From the NCBI RefSeq assembly GCF_900182915.1, contig NZ_FXUG01000009.1:1-64000 (forward strand): a DNA stretch of 64,000 nt. Direction: 5' to 3'. A program made the position numbers and the translations under genes. Below are positions 34,333 through 43,807 of this stretch, piece by piece. This stretch comes from Neorhodopirellula lusitana (GTDB lineage: Bacteria > Planctomycetota > Planctomycetia > Pirellulales > Pirellulaceae). The first letter of the stretch is position 1. Each line of letters starts with the position of its first letter. Under the pieces are notes generated by a model. That model did no database searches, was not told where the DNA came from, and worked only from the letters and a program-made list of their open reading frames with translations.

Positions 34333-35682
34333 TTAGCTAAGCATGACGCGAGCGACGTTGATGTAGATCACGATGCCCAAAATGTCGACGATCCCCGCTA
34401 CAAACGGATTACTCATCAAAGCGGGATCCAGTCCCAATCGCTTGAACATCATTGGCAATACAACGCCACACAGACATCCGCAAACAATCACAGACAAAAG
34501 CGTGATCGGGATGACCAACGCGTCCCATGCACTCGGGGCAAGGAACAGCGCCACCAAGAAACCGATCAGCGACAAGAAACTACCCAACATCAGCGATACG
34601 AATACTTCGCGAACAAACACCTTCGGCAAATCAGCCGGCACGACCTCACCGCCGGTCATCGCCGTGATCACCAAGGTTGCTGACTGACTTCCTGAGTTTC
34701 CACCCGAACTGATGATCAGCGGAATGAAGCACACCAGCCATGCATAGATTTCCAGTTCCGCTTCATACATTCGCAAGGCAAACGCGGTCAGCAACGCTGC
34801 AAAGAATAGAATCGTTAACCAAATCCCACGCTTGTATGCGAGCAGTCCCAATTGGATTCGCAAGAAGTCATCTTCCAGCGGGGCAACCGCGGCAATCCGC
34901 TGAGCGTCCTCAGTAAGCTCTTCACGCACGACATCAATCACATCGTCGTGCGTGATAATGCCTAGCATTTGACGCCCCGAGTCGATCACAGGAATGGCAA
35001 GCAAGTTGAACCGTTCCACCTTTTCGGCAACCGACTCTTGGTCTTCCCCCGTCAACGCAACGACAACGTCGGTTTCCATCATCTCACCGAGCGTTCGGGT
35101 CGGTTCCTTCAGTGCGGAAACCAACTGCCGCGTCGACACAATCCCACGCAACAAGTTGTTGTCGTCGACGACATAGAGGTAATAGATCGTTTCCAGGTCA
35201 CTGGCCTGGCGGCTCAATTCGTCGAGTGCTTCGCGGACCGTCAATTTCTCAGCCAGCTTGGCGACCTCGGTGGTCATCAACGCACCGGCAGTGCCTTCGG
35301 GATAGGACCGCAAACGCTCAATGTTGCGACGGTCAACCGCTGGCAACAGCGGCAAAATCTGATCGACGATTTCGACCGGCAATTCCTGAATCAAGTCGAC
35401 CCGGTCATCCTCGGGAATCTCTTCGATCAACAGCGATGTTTCTTCGGCCGGCTCGGCAACCAACATCGCAAGTTGCCGCTCTTCGTCAAAGTATCCAAAG
35501 ATCTCGGCACGGCGATCTGGCGAGGCATACTGTAAAACCTGCCACATTTCCTTGTCCGTCAGCCCCTCCATGAACTCAGCCGTTCGCCCCGCATTCAAGG
35601 CGACACAAAATTCTTGCAACTCAGCTTCTTGGCCAAAAGCGAGCATCTCACGGAGTTCAGGCAGGAATAAAGTGTTCACCAA
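34333..35682 (-). CDS. mgtE: Magnesium transporter MgtE
   Basis: The 449-residue Mg2+ channel has the cytosolic N domain (about 1-135), a pair of CBS domains (about 136-260; MMETDVVVALTGEDQ and LLAIPVIDSGRQMLGIITHD), a connecting helix and five transmembrane helices. SGGNSGSQSATLV and the C-terminal DPALMSNPFVAGIVDILGI are the pore-associated signatures. The CBS region senses cytosolic Mg2+ in family members. No M-box riboswitch was recognised upstream. Confidence 0.95.
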   Translation of the reverse strand: MVNTLFLPELREMLAFGQEAELQEFCVALNAGRTAEFMEGLTDKEMWQVLQYASPDRRAEIFGYFDEERQLAMLVAEPAEETSLLIEEIPEDDRVDLIQELPVEIVDQILPLLPAVDRRNIERLRSYPEGTAGALMTTEVAKLAEKLTVREALDELSRQASDLETIYYLYVVDDNNLLRGIVSTRQLVSALKEPTRTLGEMMETDVVVALTGEDQESVAEKVERFNLLAIPVIDSGRQMLGIITHDDVIDVVREELTEDAQRIAAVAPLEDDFLRIQLGLLAYKRGIWLTILFFAALLTAFALRMYEAELEIYAWLVCFIPLIISSGGNSGSQSATLVITAMTGGEVVPADLPKVFVREVFVSLMLGSFLSLIGFLVALFLAPSAWDALVIPITLLSVIVCGCLCGVVLPMMFKRLGLDPALMSNPFVAGIVDILGIVIYINVARVMLS

Positions 35683-36149
35683 ACAAGCTTCTCAGAAGTG
35701 GCAGGATCGGGTCAAAAGTGGCGGCTGGGGTTGAGAACCAGGATTTCGATGGACTCCGAATTCTGTCGCCACGCTAACGAACCCAAGAAATCTCGCAAGG
35801 GTTGCAAGCAATTCAGGGGCTTTCACGCCAAACTCAGTGGCTCGCAGCCGCACTATACGCTTGTCAGGGGCGATTTCAGCATCGAATTGACCGTCATTTC
35901 ACCCAACCTTCACATCACCCGCAGCACATTCATGAGTAGGTGTCCAAGCTAATCCTTAACAAGCTCGAGCGACATTATCCTTCGCTCCATCCTTGCGGAA
36001 GAATCCCAGCCCGAACCGAAACACAACGCCCTGATCAGCTCCACCGACTCAAAACCCAGCCTTCCACACCCGCTGACCAGTCGGATTCGGGCATCTTACT
36101 GACGCCACCTCCACACGCCATCTCGGTGCGATCCTTGTCATGTTTTGCG
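35683..36149. other. Intergenic region between mgtE and the B12 riboswitch operon
   Basis: No gene or family motif was recognised in either strand. The region should hold the mgtE promoter. Several short open frames cross it without conserved features. Confidence 0.5.
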
Positions 36150-36178
36150 TTGACAGCGGATGCCCATCTATCAATACT
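36150..36178 (+). promoter_or_regulatory. Sigma-70-like promoter before riboswitch
   Basis: TTGACA at 36150-36155 and AATACT at 36173-36178 are separated by 17 bases. The start of transcription would fall near 36185, a few bases before the first riboswitch stem at 36191. Confidence 0.55.
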
Positions 36179-36190
36179 CCATAGCTAACG

Positions 36191-36451
36191 ATACTGGGTG
36201 CCGCGATGATCGAGCTTGATTGTCGCGAGAACAGGGAACTTCGGTGAGATTCCGAGACGGCCCGGCCGCTGTATCCGATGCTCTGAATACGGGATGGCTT
36301 GCCAAAATGAATGGCATGCCAGCTTGTATTCTGGACCTATATCTCTTCTTGGCCATTGCCGGTCCGGTCGCGAGTGTGTGCAACGCTCCGATCTTCGCGG
36401 CGAGAAGGCGAGACATAGGAAGCATCGGGAGTCAGAAGACCTACCTAGTAT
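36191..36451 (+). ncRNA. Cobalamin riboswitch
   Basis: All main parts of the cobalamin aptamer appear in order. ATACTGGGT (36191-36199) pairs with ACCTAGTAT (36443-36451) as the closing stem with one G-U pair. GGTGCC at 36197-36202 is the canonical 5' box. CGCGA/TCGCG hairpin at 36202-36227 follows. The core reads GGGAA (36234), GGTG (36243), ATTCC (36249), ACGG (36257) and CCGGCCGCTGTA (36262-36273). CCGATGC (36275-36281) pairs perfectly with GCATCGG (36422-36428). An extended arm closes with GAATAC/GTATTC (36285-36290 with 36326-36331). GAGTCAGAAGACCTACC at 36429-36445 is the 3' conserved box. Family members bind adenosyl-, methyl- or hydroxocobalamin and usually switch genes off. Confidence 0.93.
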
Positions 36452-36514
36452 TGGACGTCTGCTTTGGGTGATCGTGGTATCACTCTGGGCGACCTTCTTG
36501 GGTGAGGTCAACGT

Positions 36515-36535
36515 CAGGAACTTTTTCGTTTCCTG
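36515..36535 (+). promoter_or_regulatory. Hairpin in leader after the riboswitch
   Basis: CAGGAA (36515-36520) pairs with TTCCTG (36530-36535) around a T-rich loop. It lies between the aptamer and the first gene, so it may be part of the expression platform. A second small hairpin, GTGAT/ATCAC, lies near 36468-36483. Neither is followed by a clear T-run. Confidence 0.4.
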
Positions 36536-36605
36536 TTGGAATGAATGTGTGCCTTGATGGGTGCGTCCTGTCACCGACAGCATTCGTTCTGTGATTCTGC
36601 TCGCA

Positions 36606-37403
36606 ATGCTTTCAGTGCACTCTCGTCGCTGTCGATCCGCCTTCACTTTAGTGGAGCTGTTGGTCGTGATCGCAATCATCGGTGTCCTGGTTGGTCTGCT
36701 CTTACCAGCTGTCCAAGCAGCCCGAGAAGCGATGCGCCGCGCGTCGTGTCAAAACAATCTGCACCAGATCGGGCTTGGCCTCCACAACTATCATGCCGCG
36801 TTCGGGAAGTTCCCGCCCGGCGCGATCGAAGTGCGTCCCCAAGTCGCCAACGGAAAACAGTACGCCTGGTCGGCTTTCATCCTGCCGCATCTTGAACAGG
36901 CGGCACTGGCGGAACGAATCGATTTCAATCGTCCGTTCGACGACCCTGCCAACCTGGACGCAGCCGCCGAGTCGGTGGCCGCCTACATCTGCCCTTCCAC
37001 GCCGCGATCCGAACCTCGGATCAACGGCATGGGCGTGACCGATTATGGCGGCATCTACGGGGAACGAATTGTCTCGAGAAACGATCCGCCCAACGGCATG
37101 ATGCTGCACGATCAAGCGTTGGGCTTTCGAGACATTCTCGATGGCAGTTCCAACACCGTGATGATCGCCGAAGACGCTGCCTTCCCCGACGGCCAGTGGA
37201 TCAACGGGCGAAATCTGTTCGACCAAGCCTTTGGCATCAACCAAGCCCCCGTGTTTGAAAACGACATGCGTAGTTTTCATCCGACGGGTGTGATGTCTCT
37301 TCGATGTGATGGATCGACTTACTTTTTGACGGAACACATCGACCTCGAAATTCTAGCGGCCTTTTGCACTCGCAACGGGCATGAAACCAATCACCTTGAA
37401 TGA
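36606..37403 (+). CDS. DUF1559 pseudopilin-like protein in the B12-riboswitch operon
   Basis: From ATG 36606 the product has about 265 residues. It has a type IV pilin-like N-terminus, SAFTLVELLVVIAIIGVLVG, with the conserved glutamate at +5 after the prepilin cleavage site, and then the DUF1559 start LLLPAVQAAREAMRRASCQN and HQIGLGLHNYH. These proteins are strongly expanded in planctomycetes and of unknown role. It is the first gene after the cobalamin riboswitch. Its last four bases overlap the start of the giant gene (ATGA). A GTG at 36561 would be a longer start. Confidence 0.9.
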   Translation: MLSVHSRRCRSAFTLVELLVVIAIIGVLVGLLLPAVQAAREAMRRASCQNNLHQIGLGLHNYHAAFGKFPPGAIEVRPQVANGKQYAWSAFILPHLEQAALAERIDFNRPFDDPANLDAAAESVAAYICPSTPRSEPRINGMGVTDYGGIYGERIVSRNDPPNGMMLHDQALGFRDILDGSSNTVMIAEDAAFPDGQWINGRNLFDQAFGINQAPVFENDMRSFHPTGVMSLRCDGSTYFLTEHIDLEILAAFCTRNGHETNHLE

Positions 37404-40400
37404 CCCCTATGAACAAGCGTCTCCAAAACCGTCAAGCGAAAACTCGTCGTCCTACCGCGTCGCGTCGCTTACTGGTGCAATCGCTCGAAGATCGCCGACT
37501 GCTCGCCGCGGGTCCTTATGCACCCGCCGCAGGCCAAGTGGGCTCCACCGCGATCGACAAAGACGACTCCGCGATCGTCGGCTGGGCGACGTCCGTCACC
37601 GAATACCTCCCCGGCGACAACCTGCTTGAAACCTGGAAAACGACCAGCAACGCACTCGGCCCAGCCGAAGGCGTCTCCGGCAGCATCGTGTCGCTGGGCA
37701 GTGGTGGGTCACTCACACTTTCGTTTGACACGCCTATCCGAGATGGCTTGGGCGCGGACTTCGCTGTCTTCGAAAATTCGTTCTCCGATACTTTCCTAGA
37801 ATTGGGATTCGTGGAAGTCTCCTCCGATGGCGTGAACTTCTTTCGCTTTGACTCGGATTCCCTGACCAGTTCATCCGTTGGCGCGTTTGGAAGCGTGGAT
37901 CCCACCAACCTGAACAACCTGGCCGGAAAGTATCGCGGTGGTTTCGGGACTCCGTTTGACTTGAGCGAACTCAGCGACGAAAGCGGCCTCGACCTTACCG
38001 CGATCACGCACGTTCGGTTGATCGATATCATTGGCGATGGTGTTACCCAAGACACCAGCGGTGACCCCATCTACGACCCAACACCAACGGCTCAGTCTGC
38101 GGGTTTGGATGTCGATGGAGTTGCCGTCCTTCACGCCGCCACCACTGGCGAAACCACAACAGATTTCGAAACGCTTGGCGGCTCACTTGGCGGTGCAACG
38201 TTCTCGAATAACGCTGGAGGCAGCTTCACCGAAGATGACATTTCACTCAACAACAACTACACCAACTTCGGCACGTTCGACACCTGGACCGGTTGGGCGA
38301 TCTCACAACAAACCGACACCGTCACGCCTGGTTATCTGAATCAGTACAGCGCCATCACGGGTGCTGGACACGAAGACTCACCCACCTACGCGGTCGGGTT
38401 CTTTGACGTAGCCGATTCCAATCCGGCTCCACCACCAACGATCACTCTCGACCCAGCAAGCAACTCTCAGTTCGACTCGCTCTACGTCACGAACACGACC
38501 TACGCGTACCTCTCGATACTCCACGGCGACAGTTTTGCTGCTCCGTTTGGCGGCGAATTCGGCAACGAGCCTGACTTGTTCCAGTTGATCGTCACTGGCT
38601 TGGATGCAAACGGATCCGCCGTCGGAAACGTGACCGTTGACCTTGCCGACTATCGCTTCGACGACAACACCCAAGACACCATCATTGACAAATGGACGTA
38701 TGTGGATGTTTCGAGCCTCGTTGATGCTCGCTCGCTCCAGTTCAGCATGACATCAACGGGCATGAACGCGTTTGGCATCACGACGCCAGCCTACTTCGCC
38801 GTCGACGATGTCACTTTGGTGACGCCAACCGTGCCACTGGATTTAGAACAGTCCACCACGCAAGAAAACCAGTCCGTGACCGCGAGAGTCTCGCGACCAA
38901 CGACGGACACGTCCTTGCCAATGGAAATCAGTCTTTCGGGCAACGGAACCGACCAAGTCAGCTTCCCGGAAACCGTGACGATTCCGGCGGGGAGTTCCTA
39001 TGTCGAGTTCGAAATCACACCAAACAACGACAGTGTGTTTTCGCCTGATCGGATTCTCAACATCGAGGCAACAGTCGACCATTTGCTGCCGACGACATCG
39101 ACACTGACCATCCAAGACGACGAAGTGCTTGGGCTGGCTTTCGACGCGACGGTCATCAATGTCACCGAAGGCTCTGGTGAACAAGTCTCGTTGGTTCTGA
39201 CTCGCAACGATGCCGACGTCAGCGATGCGTTAACCGTATCGATTACTCACGATGCCACATCGCTACTGAGCGTGCCAAGTGTCGCCATCTTTGCGGCTGG
39301 TTCGCGTGAAGCGACCCTCGTCGTCGGAGTCCTAGACGATGCTCAACTCGTGGGCGACGTCACCGTGGGCATCACCGCCACCAACACGGGCCACGCCTCG
39401 GGCACCATCAATGTCAACATCGCCGAAGACGACACCGCCGCCCTGCAAGTGTCCCCCGCCCTGGTGCAATTGAGCGAGGACTCACCGCAAACGACCGCCA
39501 CGATCACCGTCAGCCGTAACACCGCCAACGTCGATGAAGCTGTCACAGTCACACTCGCATCGCTCAATGGCGGCCCACTGACCTTGCCAGCCTCCGTTGA
39601 GATACCAGCGGGTGCGACCAGCGTCGATTTCGAAGTCGGAGTTGACGATGACGGCTTGGAAAACACCCTGTTGACTTACGAAGTTCAAGTAAGCGGAACC
39701 GGCTTCGCATCGTCAACCTTCCAAATCGAAGTCGCTGACAACGATGAGGCTACCCTCAATGTCCTTGCCCTGGACGGCAACGGAGATCCAATCACATCCA
39801 TTGATGAAAACGCATCCTTTGACATCCTGGTCCGACGCAGTGGCGTCGCCACCGACCAATCTCAAACGATTGACATCACTGGCTTGCTAGACGGTCAATC
39901 CAGCGACCTCTTCACCGGCCCGACGACCATCACCATCCCCAGTGGCCAAACCGAAGCCACCGCCACATACCAAGTTGCGGGCGACAACGTTGCTGCATTC
40001 AATTCAACGCTCACGATCACTGCTTCGGCGGCTTCCATTGAGTCAGCAACGACGACATTGACGGTCAACAACACCGACCTTGGCAATCTGCAAATCAGCT
40101 TCAACGGCGAGTCTCTCAGTGAATCGAACGCGCTCGTCACCGCCGATTTCGAATCACTGGGACGCGGTTTATTGGTTGGTGAATACGACAACAACGCAGG
40201 AACATCCGGCCAGTTTCAAGACAACAGCTTGTCATTCCAGAACTCGTTCAGCAATGCCTTTGGCTTCGACTCGTGGTCAGGCTTCTCAATCAGCCGTGCA
40301 ACGGATTCCACCACACCCGGATACTTCAACCAGTACTCCGCATTTCCGGGAATGGGTGCCGACGGGACCTCGACCTACGGGATCGCCTTTGCCAGTTCGG

Positions 40401-43400
40401 CCGTGCAAGTCAACCGACCTGAATCATCGGCTCCATTCTCGTCGCTCGACATTACCAACACCACCTACGCCGCGCTCTCGATGCGAGATGGTGACTCGTT
40501 TGCTAAGCAATTTGGCGGTGAAAGCGGCAATGACGAAGACTTCTTCCTGCTGACGATTGACGGGCTCGACGCCGACGGCGACTCGATTGGTCAAGTCGAG
40601 TTCTACATGGCCGACTATCGCTTTGCTGACAACAGTCTGGACTACATCATCGATCAGTGGACCAGCGTCGACGTTAGTTCCATCGGTGACGCCGTCACCC
40701 TATCGATGCAATTGTCATCGTCCGACAACGGCACCTACGGAATGAACACGCCTGGTTATTTCGCGATCGACAATGTGGCCTTAGCCCCCACCACGTCTCA
40801 ACCTTCACTGACCATCACACGTGTAGATTCAGACAACACCGAGGCTCTTGAAGTAACGCTGGGCGAAGACTCCAACCAAGTCGGATTACCGACCACCGTG
40901 ACGATTCAGCCCGGTCAATCCAGCGTGACGGTTCCTTTGGATTGGTCACAAGACCAGCTCGCCCGAGCAACAGAACTGATGACCGTTACTGCAATGGCAA
41001 GCGGCTTCAACGCCACCCAAAATTCAATCGACCTCGTCGACGACACCCTGGCCGCGTTGACCGTCTCGGTTTCCGACGACACGCTGGAAGAATCGACCGG
41101 CACTCAAACGATTGGCTTTGAAGACACTGGCGCGAACTTCGCCGCCGAATCATTCAACAACGGCTCTGACCAACGCGGCGGCTTCGAATCCGGCTCGCTG
41201 ATGTTCCCAACTTCCTACAACCCAACGTGGGGCAATTGGAGCGGTTGGGCGGCATCCAACGTGACCGATGTCACCACCGCGGGCTATGGCAACCAGTTCG
41301 CCGCCTACGCGAATATCGATGGCGCGACCCCCGGAGGCGGAGCAGACGGATCGTCGACGTTCGCAATTGGCGGCGGCTCACCGACACTTTCGCTACCCAC
41401 ATCCTTGGAGGGTGCCCAGTTCGAATCGATCTCGATTACGAACACAACCTACACCGCTCTTTCAATGCTGCAGGGCGACTCCTTCGCCAAGAAATTCGGC
41501 GGCGAAACAGGCGACGATCCCGACTTCCTGCTGTTGACGATCACGGGATTCGACACGGACAACACGCAAGTCGCCACCCAGGAATTCTATCTGGCCGATT
41601 ATCGCTTCGACGACAACTCGCTGGATTACATCGTTGATGACTGGACGACTGTTGATCTGTCATCCATGGCTGACGCGTCGCAACTTCAGTTTAGCTTGAC
41701 GTCGTCGGATGTTGGCCAATGGGGCATGAACACGCCCGCTTTCTTCGCGATCGACAACCTCGTCGTCAATCGTGATCCCGCCGCCACACCCTCGGTCACC
41801 ATTCACCGCAACACCGCTGACCTCAGTGAAGAACTGACGGTCGCGCTGGCAGTCGACGCACCTGAACTGGCGACCATTCCATCGACGGTCACCTTCCCCG
41901 CCGGCGTGGACCGCGTGCGAGTTCCAATCACGGTGATCGACGACACTCTCTACCAGCTCGACTCCCAAATCAGCGTTACCGCGACTCCCGTGGAACCATC
42001 GACGCTGCTGGCCTCAAGCGTCTCGCTAACCATCCTGAACGATGACTTGCCAAGCATCCTGGTGGAGGGATCACAAGACAACTTTGATCTCAACGAAACC
42101 GAGTCCGCTGACGTTTTCACGGTCCAGTTACAAGCCCAGCCGGAAAGTGATGTGGTGGTGACGATCACCAACGCAGCAACCGATAGCGACATTGCAACGG
42201 GCCAAATTGAGATCACAACCACGCAGCTCACCTTCACGCCTGACAACTGGGATCAACCCCAAACCGTCACCATGACCGGTCTCATCGACCTCGCCTTGGA
42301 ACCAACCCAGGTCATTCCCATTGCACTGTCTTCCGATAGCGACGCCTTTTCAGATGCGATGGCTTGGGTGTCCCTTCAAGACTACCAACCCAGCGAACTC
42401 GAACTGTTTGTGGACGCGGGGATCACGAAGCTACGAGATAGCGAGACCGGAATTGTATTCGGCGAGTTCGACAACAGCGGGGACGTAACGGTCAACCTGA
42501 ACGACGCCGCCCAACAACTCACACTGAATTCCCTTACCGGAAATCGTGGCCTCATCGAGATCAACGTCGGGGGTGGTGATGATACTGTGATCGCATCAAC
42601 CAGCGACTTCACCCTGATCGATGGCGGCGATGGCAGCGACACTCTGGTGATCGCACCGACCGACCTCGCCGAAGACGAATCAATCAATTTGGTGGAATGG
42701 CTACGACACCGTGCCGTCCACTTTGAAACCATCGTCCTTGGCTCCGCTGACTCGACCAGCAACGACTCAACGCGTTTCGAACTGAACGCTGACGAACTGA
42801 GCGAATGGTTTGGCGACACACCGCCACAACTGGTGACGTCCGCCAACCAAGTGCTTGGTCTTTCCGGGGATTGGCAACTCGGGCTACCCACACTGGAAGA
42901 CGGTCTCCTCACTGGGCACCTAACCAGCGGTGGAATCGACGTCAGCGTATCGACGCAAAATCCTTGGCAAAACTTCCTGTTGCGTGCCGATGTGGACGCC
43001 AGTGGCGAGGTCGTCGCCTTGGACGCCCTGATGGTCATCAACCGCATCAACAGCGGCGAACCTGCTGAACTTCCCACACCCCAGACTGTCGACGAAGTCT
43101 TGGGCCATTTCTATGACGTTTCCGGTGATGGCTACGTCACCCCAACGGATGCGTTGCAAGTGATCAACTATCTCTACCAACTGCAAACCGAAGGCGAGAG
43201 TCTTGCCGGTGCAGCAGCAGTAAACGGGCTGGTAGTCGGTGAAATCCAAACCGTTTCAACTGCGGCCACAACCCGCTCGCAGGCCCAGTCAGATGGCAAC
43301 AACCCACGAACGGAACCCGCGGTCACTGCACAATTCGAATCGACTAAGGTTGTTGGACAAAGCGAGCAAACAAGTGAGCTCACACAGTCCACGACATTGA

Positions 43401-43489
43401 CTATTACACCATCGGATTCCGATAGCGTGCTCGCGGAATGGGATGCACTGGAAGACGAAAGTTTCCCACAAGGTGGACTGAGCCTGTGA
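37400..43489 (+). CDS. Giant secreted surface protein with three DUF4465-like and several Calx-beta-like domains and a dockerin
   Basis: The product has 2029 residues. RRLLVQSLEDRRLLAAG (about 22-38) is the export-associated N-terminal motif of planctomycete surface proteins. Residues about 38-250 form a domain with LGADFAVFENSFSDTFLELG and FVEVSSDGVNFFRF. Three DUF4465-like modules are at about 253-475, 913-1130 and 1236-1459. Each has a FE-start, a TNTTYA(Y/A/T)LS segment, a GDSFA.(P/K)FGGE box and ADYRF(D/A)DN. Calx-beta-like modules lie between and after them. A dockerin-type pair of EF-like repeats (DVDASGEVVALDALMVINRI, DVSGDGYVTPTDALQVINYL) is at about 1865-1930. The protein is coupled to the DUF1559 gene and under the cobalamin riboswitch. 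Confidence 0.92.
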   Translation: MTPMNKRLQNRQAKTRRPTASRRLLVQSLEDRRLLAAGPYAPAAGQVGSTAIDKDDSAIVGWATSVTEYLPGDNLLETWKTTSNALGPAEGVSGSIVSLGSGGSLTLSFDTPIRDGLGADFAVFENSFSDTFLELGFVEVSSDGVNFFRFDSDSLTSSSVGAFGSVDPTNLNNLAGKYRGGFGTPFDLSELSDESGLDLTAITHVRLIDIIGDGVTQDTSGDPIYDPTPTAQSAGLDVDGVAVLHAATTGETTTDFETLGGSLGGATFSNNAGGSFTEDDISLNNNYTNFGTFDTWTGWAISQQTDTVTPGYLNQYSAITGAGHEDSPTYAVGFFDVADSNPAPPPTITLDPASNSQFDSLYVTNTTYAYLSILHGDSFAAPFGGEFGNEPDLFQLIVTGLDANGSAVGNVTVDLADYRFDDNTQDTIIDKWTYVDVSSLVDARSLQFSMTSTGMNAFGITTPAYFAVDDVTLVTPTVPLDLEQSTTQENQSVTARVSRPTTDTSLPMEISLSGNGTDQVSFPETVTIPAGSSYVEFEITPNNDSVFSPDRILNIEATVDHLLPTTSTLTIQDDEVLGLAFDATVINVTEGSGEQVSLVLTRNDADVSDALTVSITHDATSLLSVPSVAIFAAGSREATLVVGVLDDAQLVGDVTVGITATNTGHASGTINVNIAEDDTAALQVSPALVQLSEDSPQTTATITVSRNTANVDEAVTVTLASLNGGPLTLPASVEIPAGATSVDFEVGVDDDGLENTLLTYEVQVSGTGFASSTFQIEVADNDEATLNVLALDGNGDPITSIDENASFDILVRRSGVATDQSQTIDITGLLDGQSSDLFTGPTTITIPSGQTEATATYQVAGDNVAAFNSTLTITASAASIESATTTLTVNNTDLGNLQISFNGESLSESNALVTADFESLGRGLLVGEYDNNAGTSGQFQDNSLSFQNSFSNAFGFDSWSGFSISRATDSTTPGYFNQYSAFPGMGADGTSTYGIAFASSAVQVNRPESSAPFSSLDITNTTYAALSMRDGDSFAKQFGGESGNDEDFFLLTIDGLDADGDSIGQVEFYMADYRFADNSLDYIIDQWTSVDVSSIGDAVTLSMQLSSSDNGTYGMNTPGYFAIDNVALAPTTSQPSLTITRVDSDNTEALEVTLGEDSNQVGLPTTVTIQPGQSSVTVPLDWSQDQLARATELMTVTAMASGFNATQNSIDLVDDTLAALTVSVSDDTLEESTGTQTIGFEDTGANFAAESFNNGSDQRGGFESGSLMFPTSYNPTWGNWSGWAASNVTDVTTAGYGNQFAAYANIDGATPGGGADGSSTFAIGGGSPTLSLPTSLEGAQFESISITNTTYTALSMLQGDSFAKKFGGETGDDPDFLLLTITGFDTDNTQVATQEFYLADYRFDDNSLDYIVDDWTTVDLSSMADASQLQFSLTSSDVGQWGMNTPAFFAIDNLVVNRDPAATPSVTIHRNTADLSEELTVALAVDAPELATIPSTVTFPAGVDRVRVPITVIDDTLYQLDSQISVTATPVEPSTLLASSVSLTILNDDLPSILVEGSQDNFDLNETESADVFTVQLQAQPESDVVVTITNAATDSDIATGQIEITTTQLTFTPDNWDQPQTVTMTGLIDLALEPTQVIPIALSSDSDAFSDAMAWVSLQDYQPSELELFVDAGITKLRDSETGIVFGEFDNSGDVTVNLNDAAQQLTLNSLTGNRGLIEINVGGGDDTVIASTSDFTLIDGGDGSDTLVIAPTDLAEDESINLVEWLRHRAVHFETIVLGSADSTSNDSTRFELNADELSEWFGDTPPQLVTSANQVLGLSGDWQLGLPTLEDGLLTGHLTSGGIDVSVSTQNPWQNFLLRADVDASGEVVALDALMVINRINSGEPAELPTPQTVDEVLGHFYDVSGDGYVTPTDALQVINYLYQLQTEGESLAGAAAVNGLVVGEIQTVSTAATTRSQAQSDGNNPRTEPAVTAQFESTKVVGQSEQTSELTQSTTLTITPSDSDSVLAEWDALEDESFPQGGLSL

Positions 43490-43722
43490 TTCGAAATACC
43501 ACCGGATCCCAATCGGTCCCGCGATCTCCCTGCACGGGAGTCTGTCAAACCGATCAGCTGGATATCTGCATCGGATGCCTCCGGTCGGTCAGCGAAATCG
43601 GTCGCTGGTCGATTGCATCGAATGATGAGAAACGAGCAATCCTGGCTCAGATTCATCAGCGACGATTCGCAGCGTTAACCAAACAGGCAAACCAGCCTGC
43701 GTTGGATTCGCAGTCGACCTAA
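43486..43722 (+). CDS. DUF1289 small cysteine protein
   Basis: From GTG 43486 (GTGA overlap with the preceding stop) the product has about 78 residues. SPCTGVCQTDQLDICIGCLR is the DUF1289 signature with four cysteines (C..C...C..C), followed by SVSEIGRWSIASNDEKRAIL. The cysteines suggest a zinc or Fe-S site. The function of the family is unknown. It is the third member of the coupled, riboswitch-led gene set. Confidence 0.85.
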   Translation: MIRNTTGSQSVPRSPCTGVCQTDQLDICIGCLRSVSEIGRWSIASNDEKRAILAQIHQRRFAALTKQANQPALDSQST

Positions 43723-43807
43723 GGCATCTATCAAAAACCGGTTCGACTCGCGAATCGAAAAGGTCGGCGAGAAAATGGTTGGCGGTAAGGATCAGTAGCC
43801 AGCTTTG

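Noticed and set aside
36185-36679. Open frames on both strands over the B12 leader (36185-36679 minus, 36216-36557 plus)
   Set aside because: They lie over the cobalamin aptamer, show no family motifs, and the RNA structure explains the conservation-like patterns.
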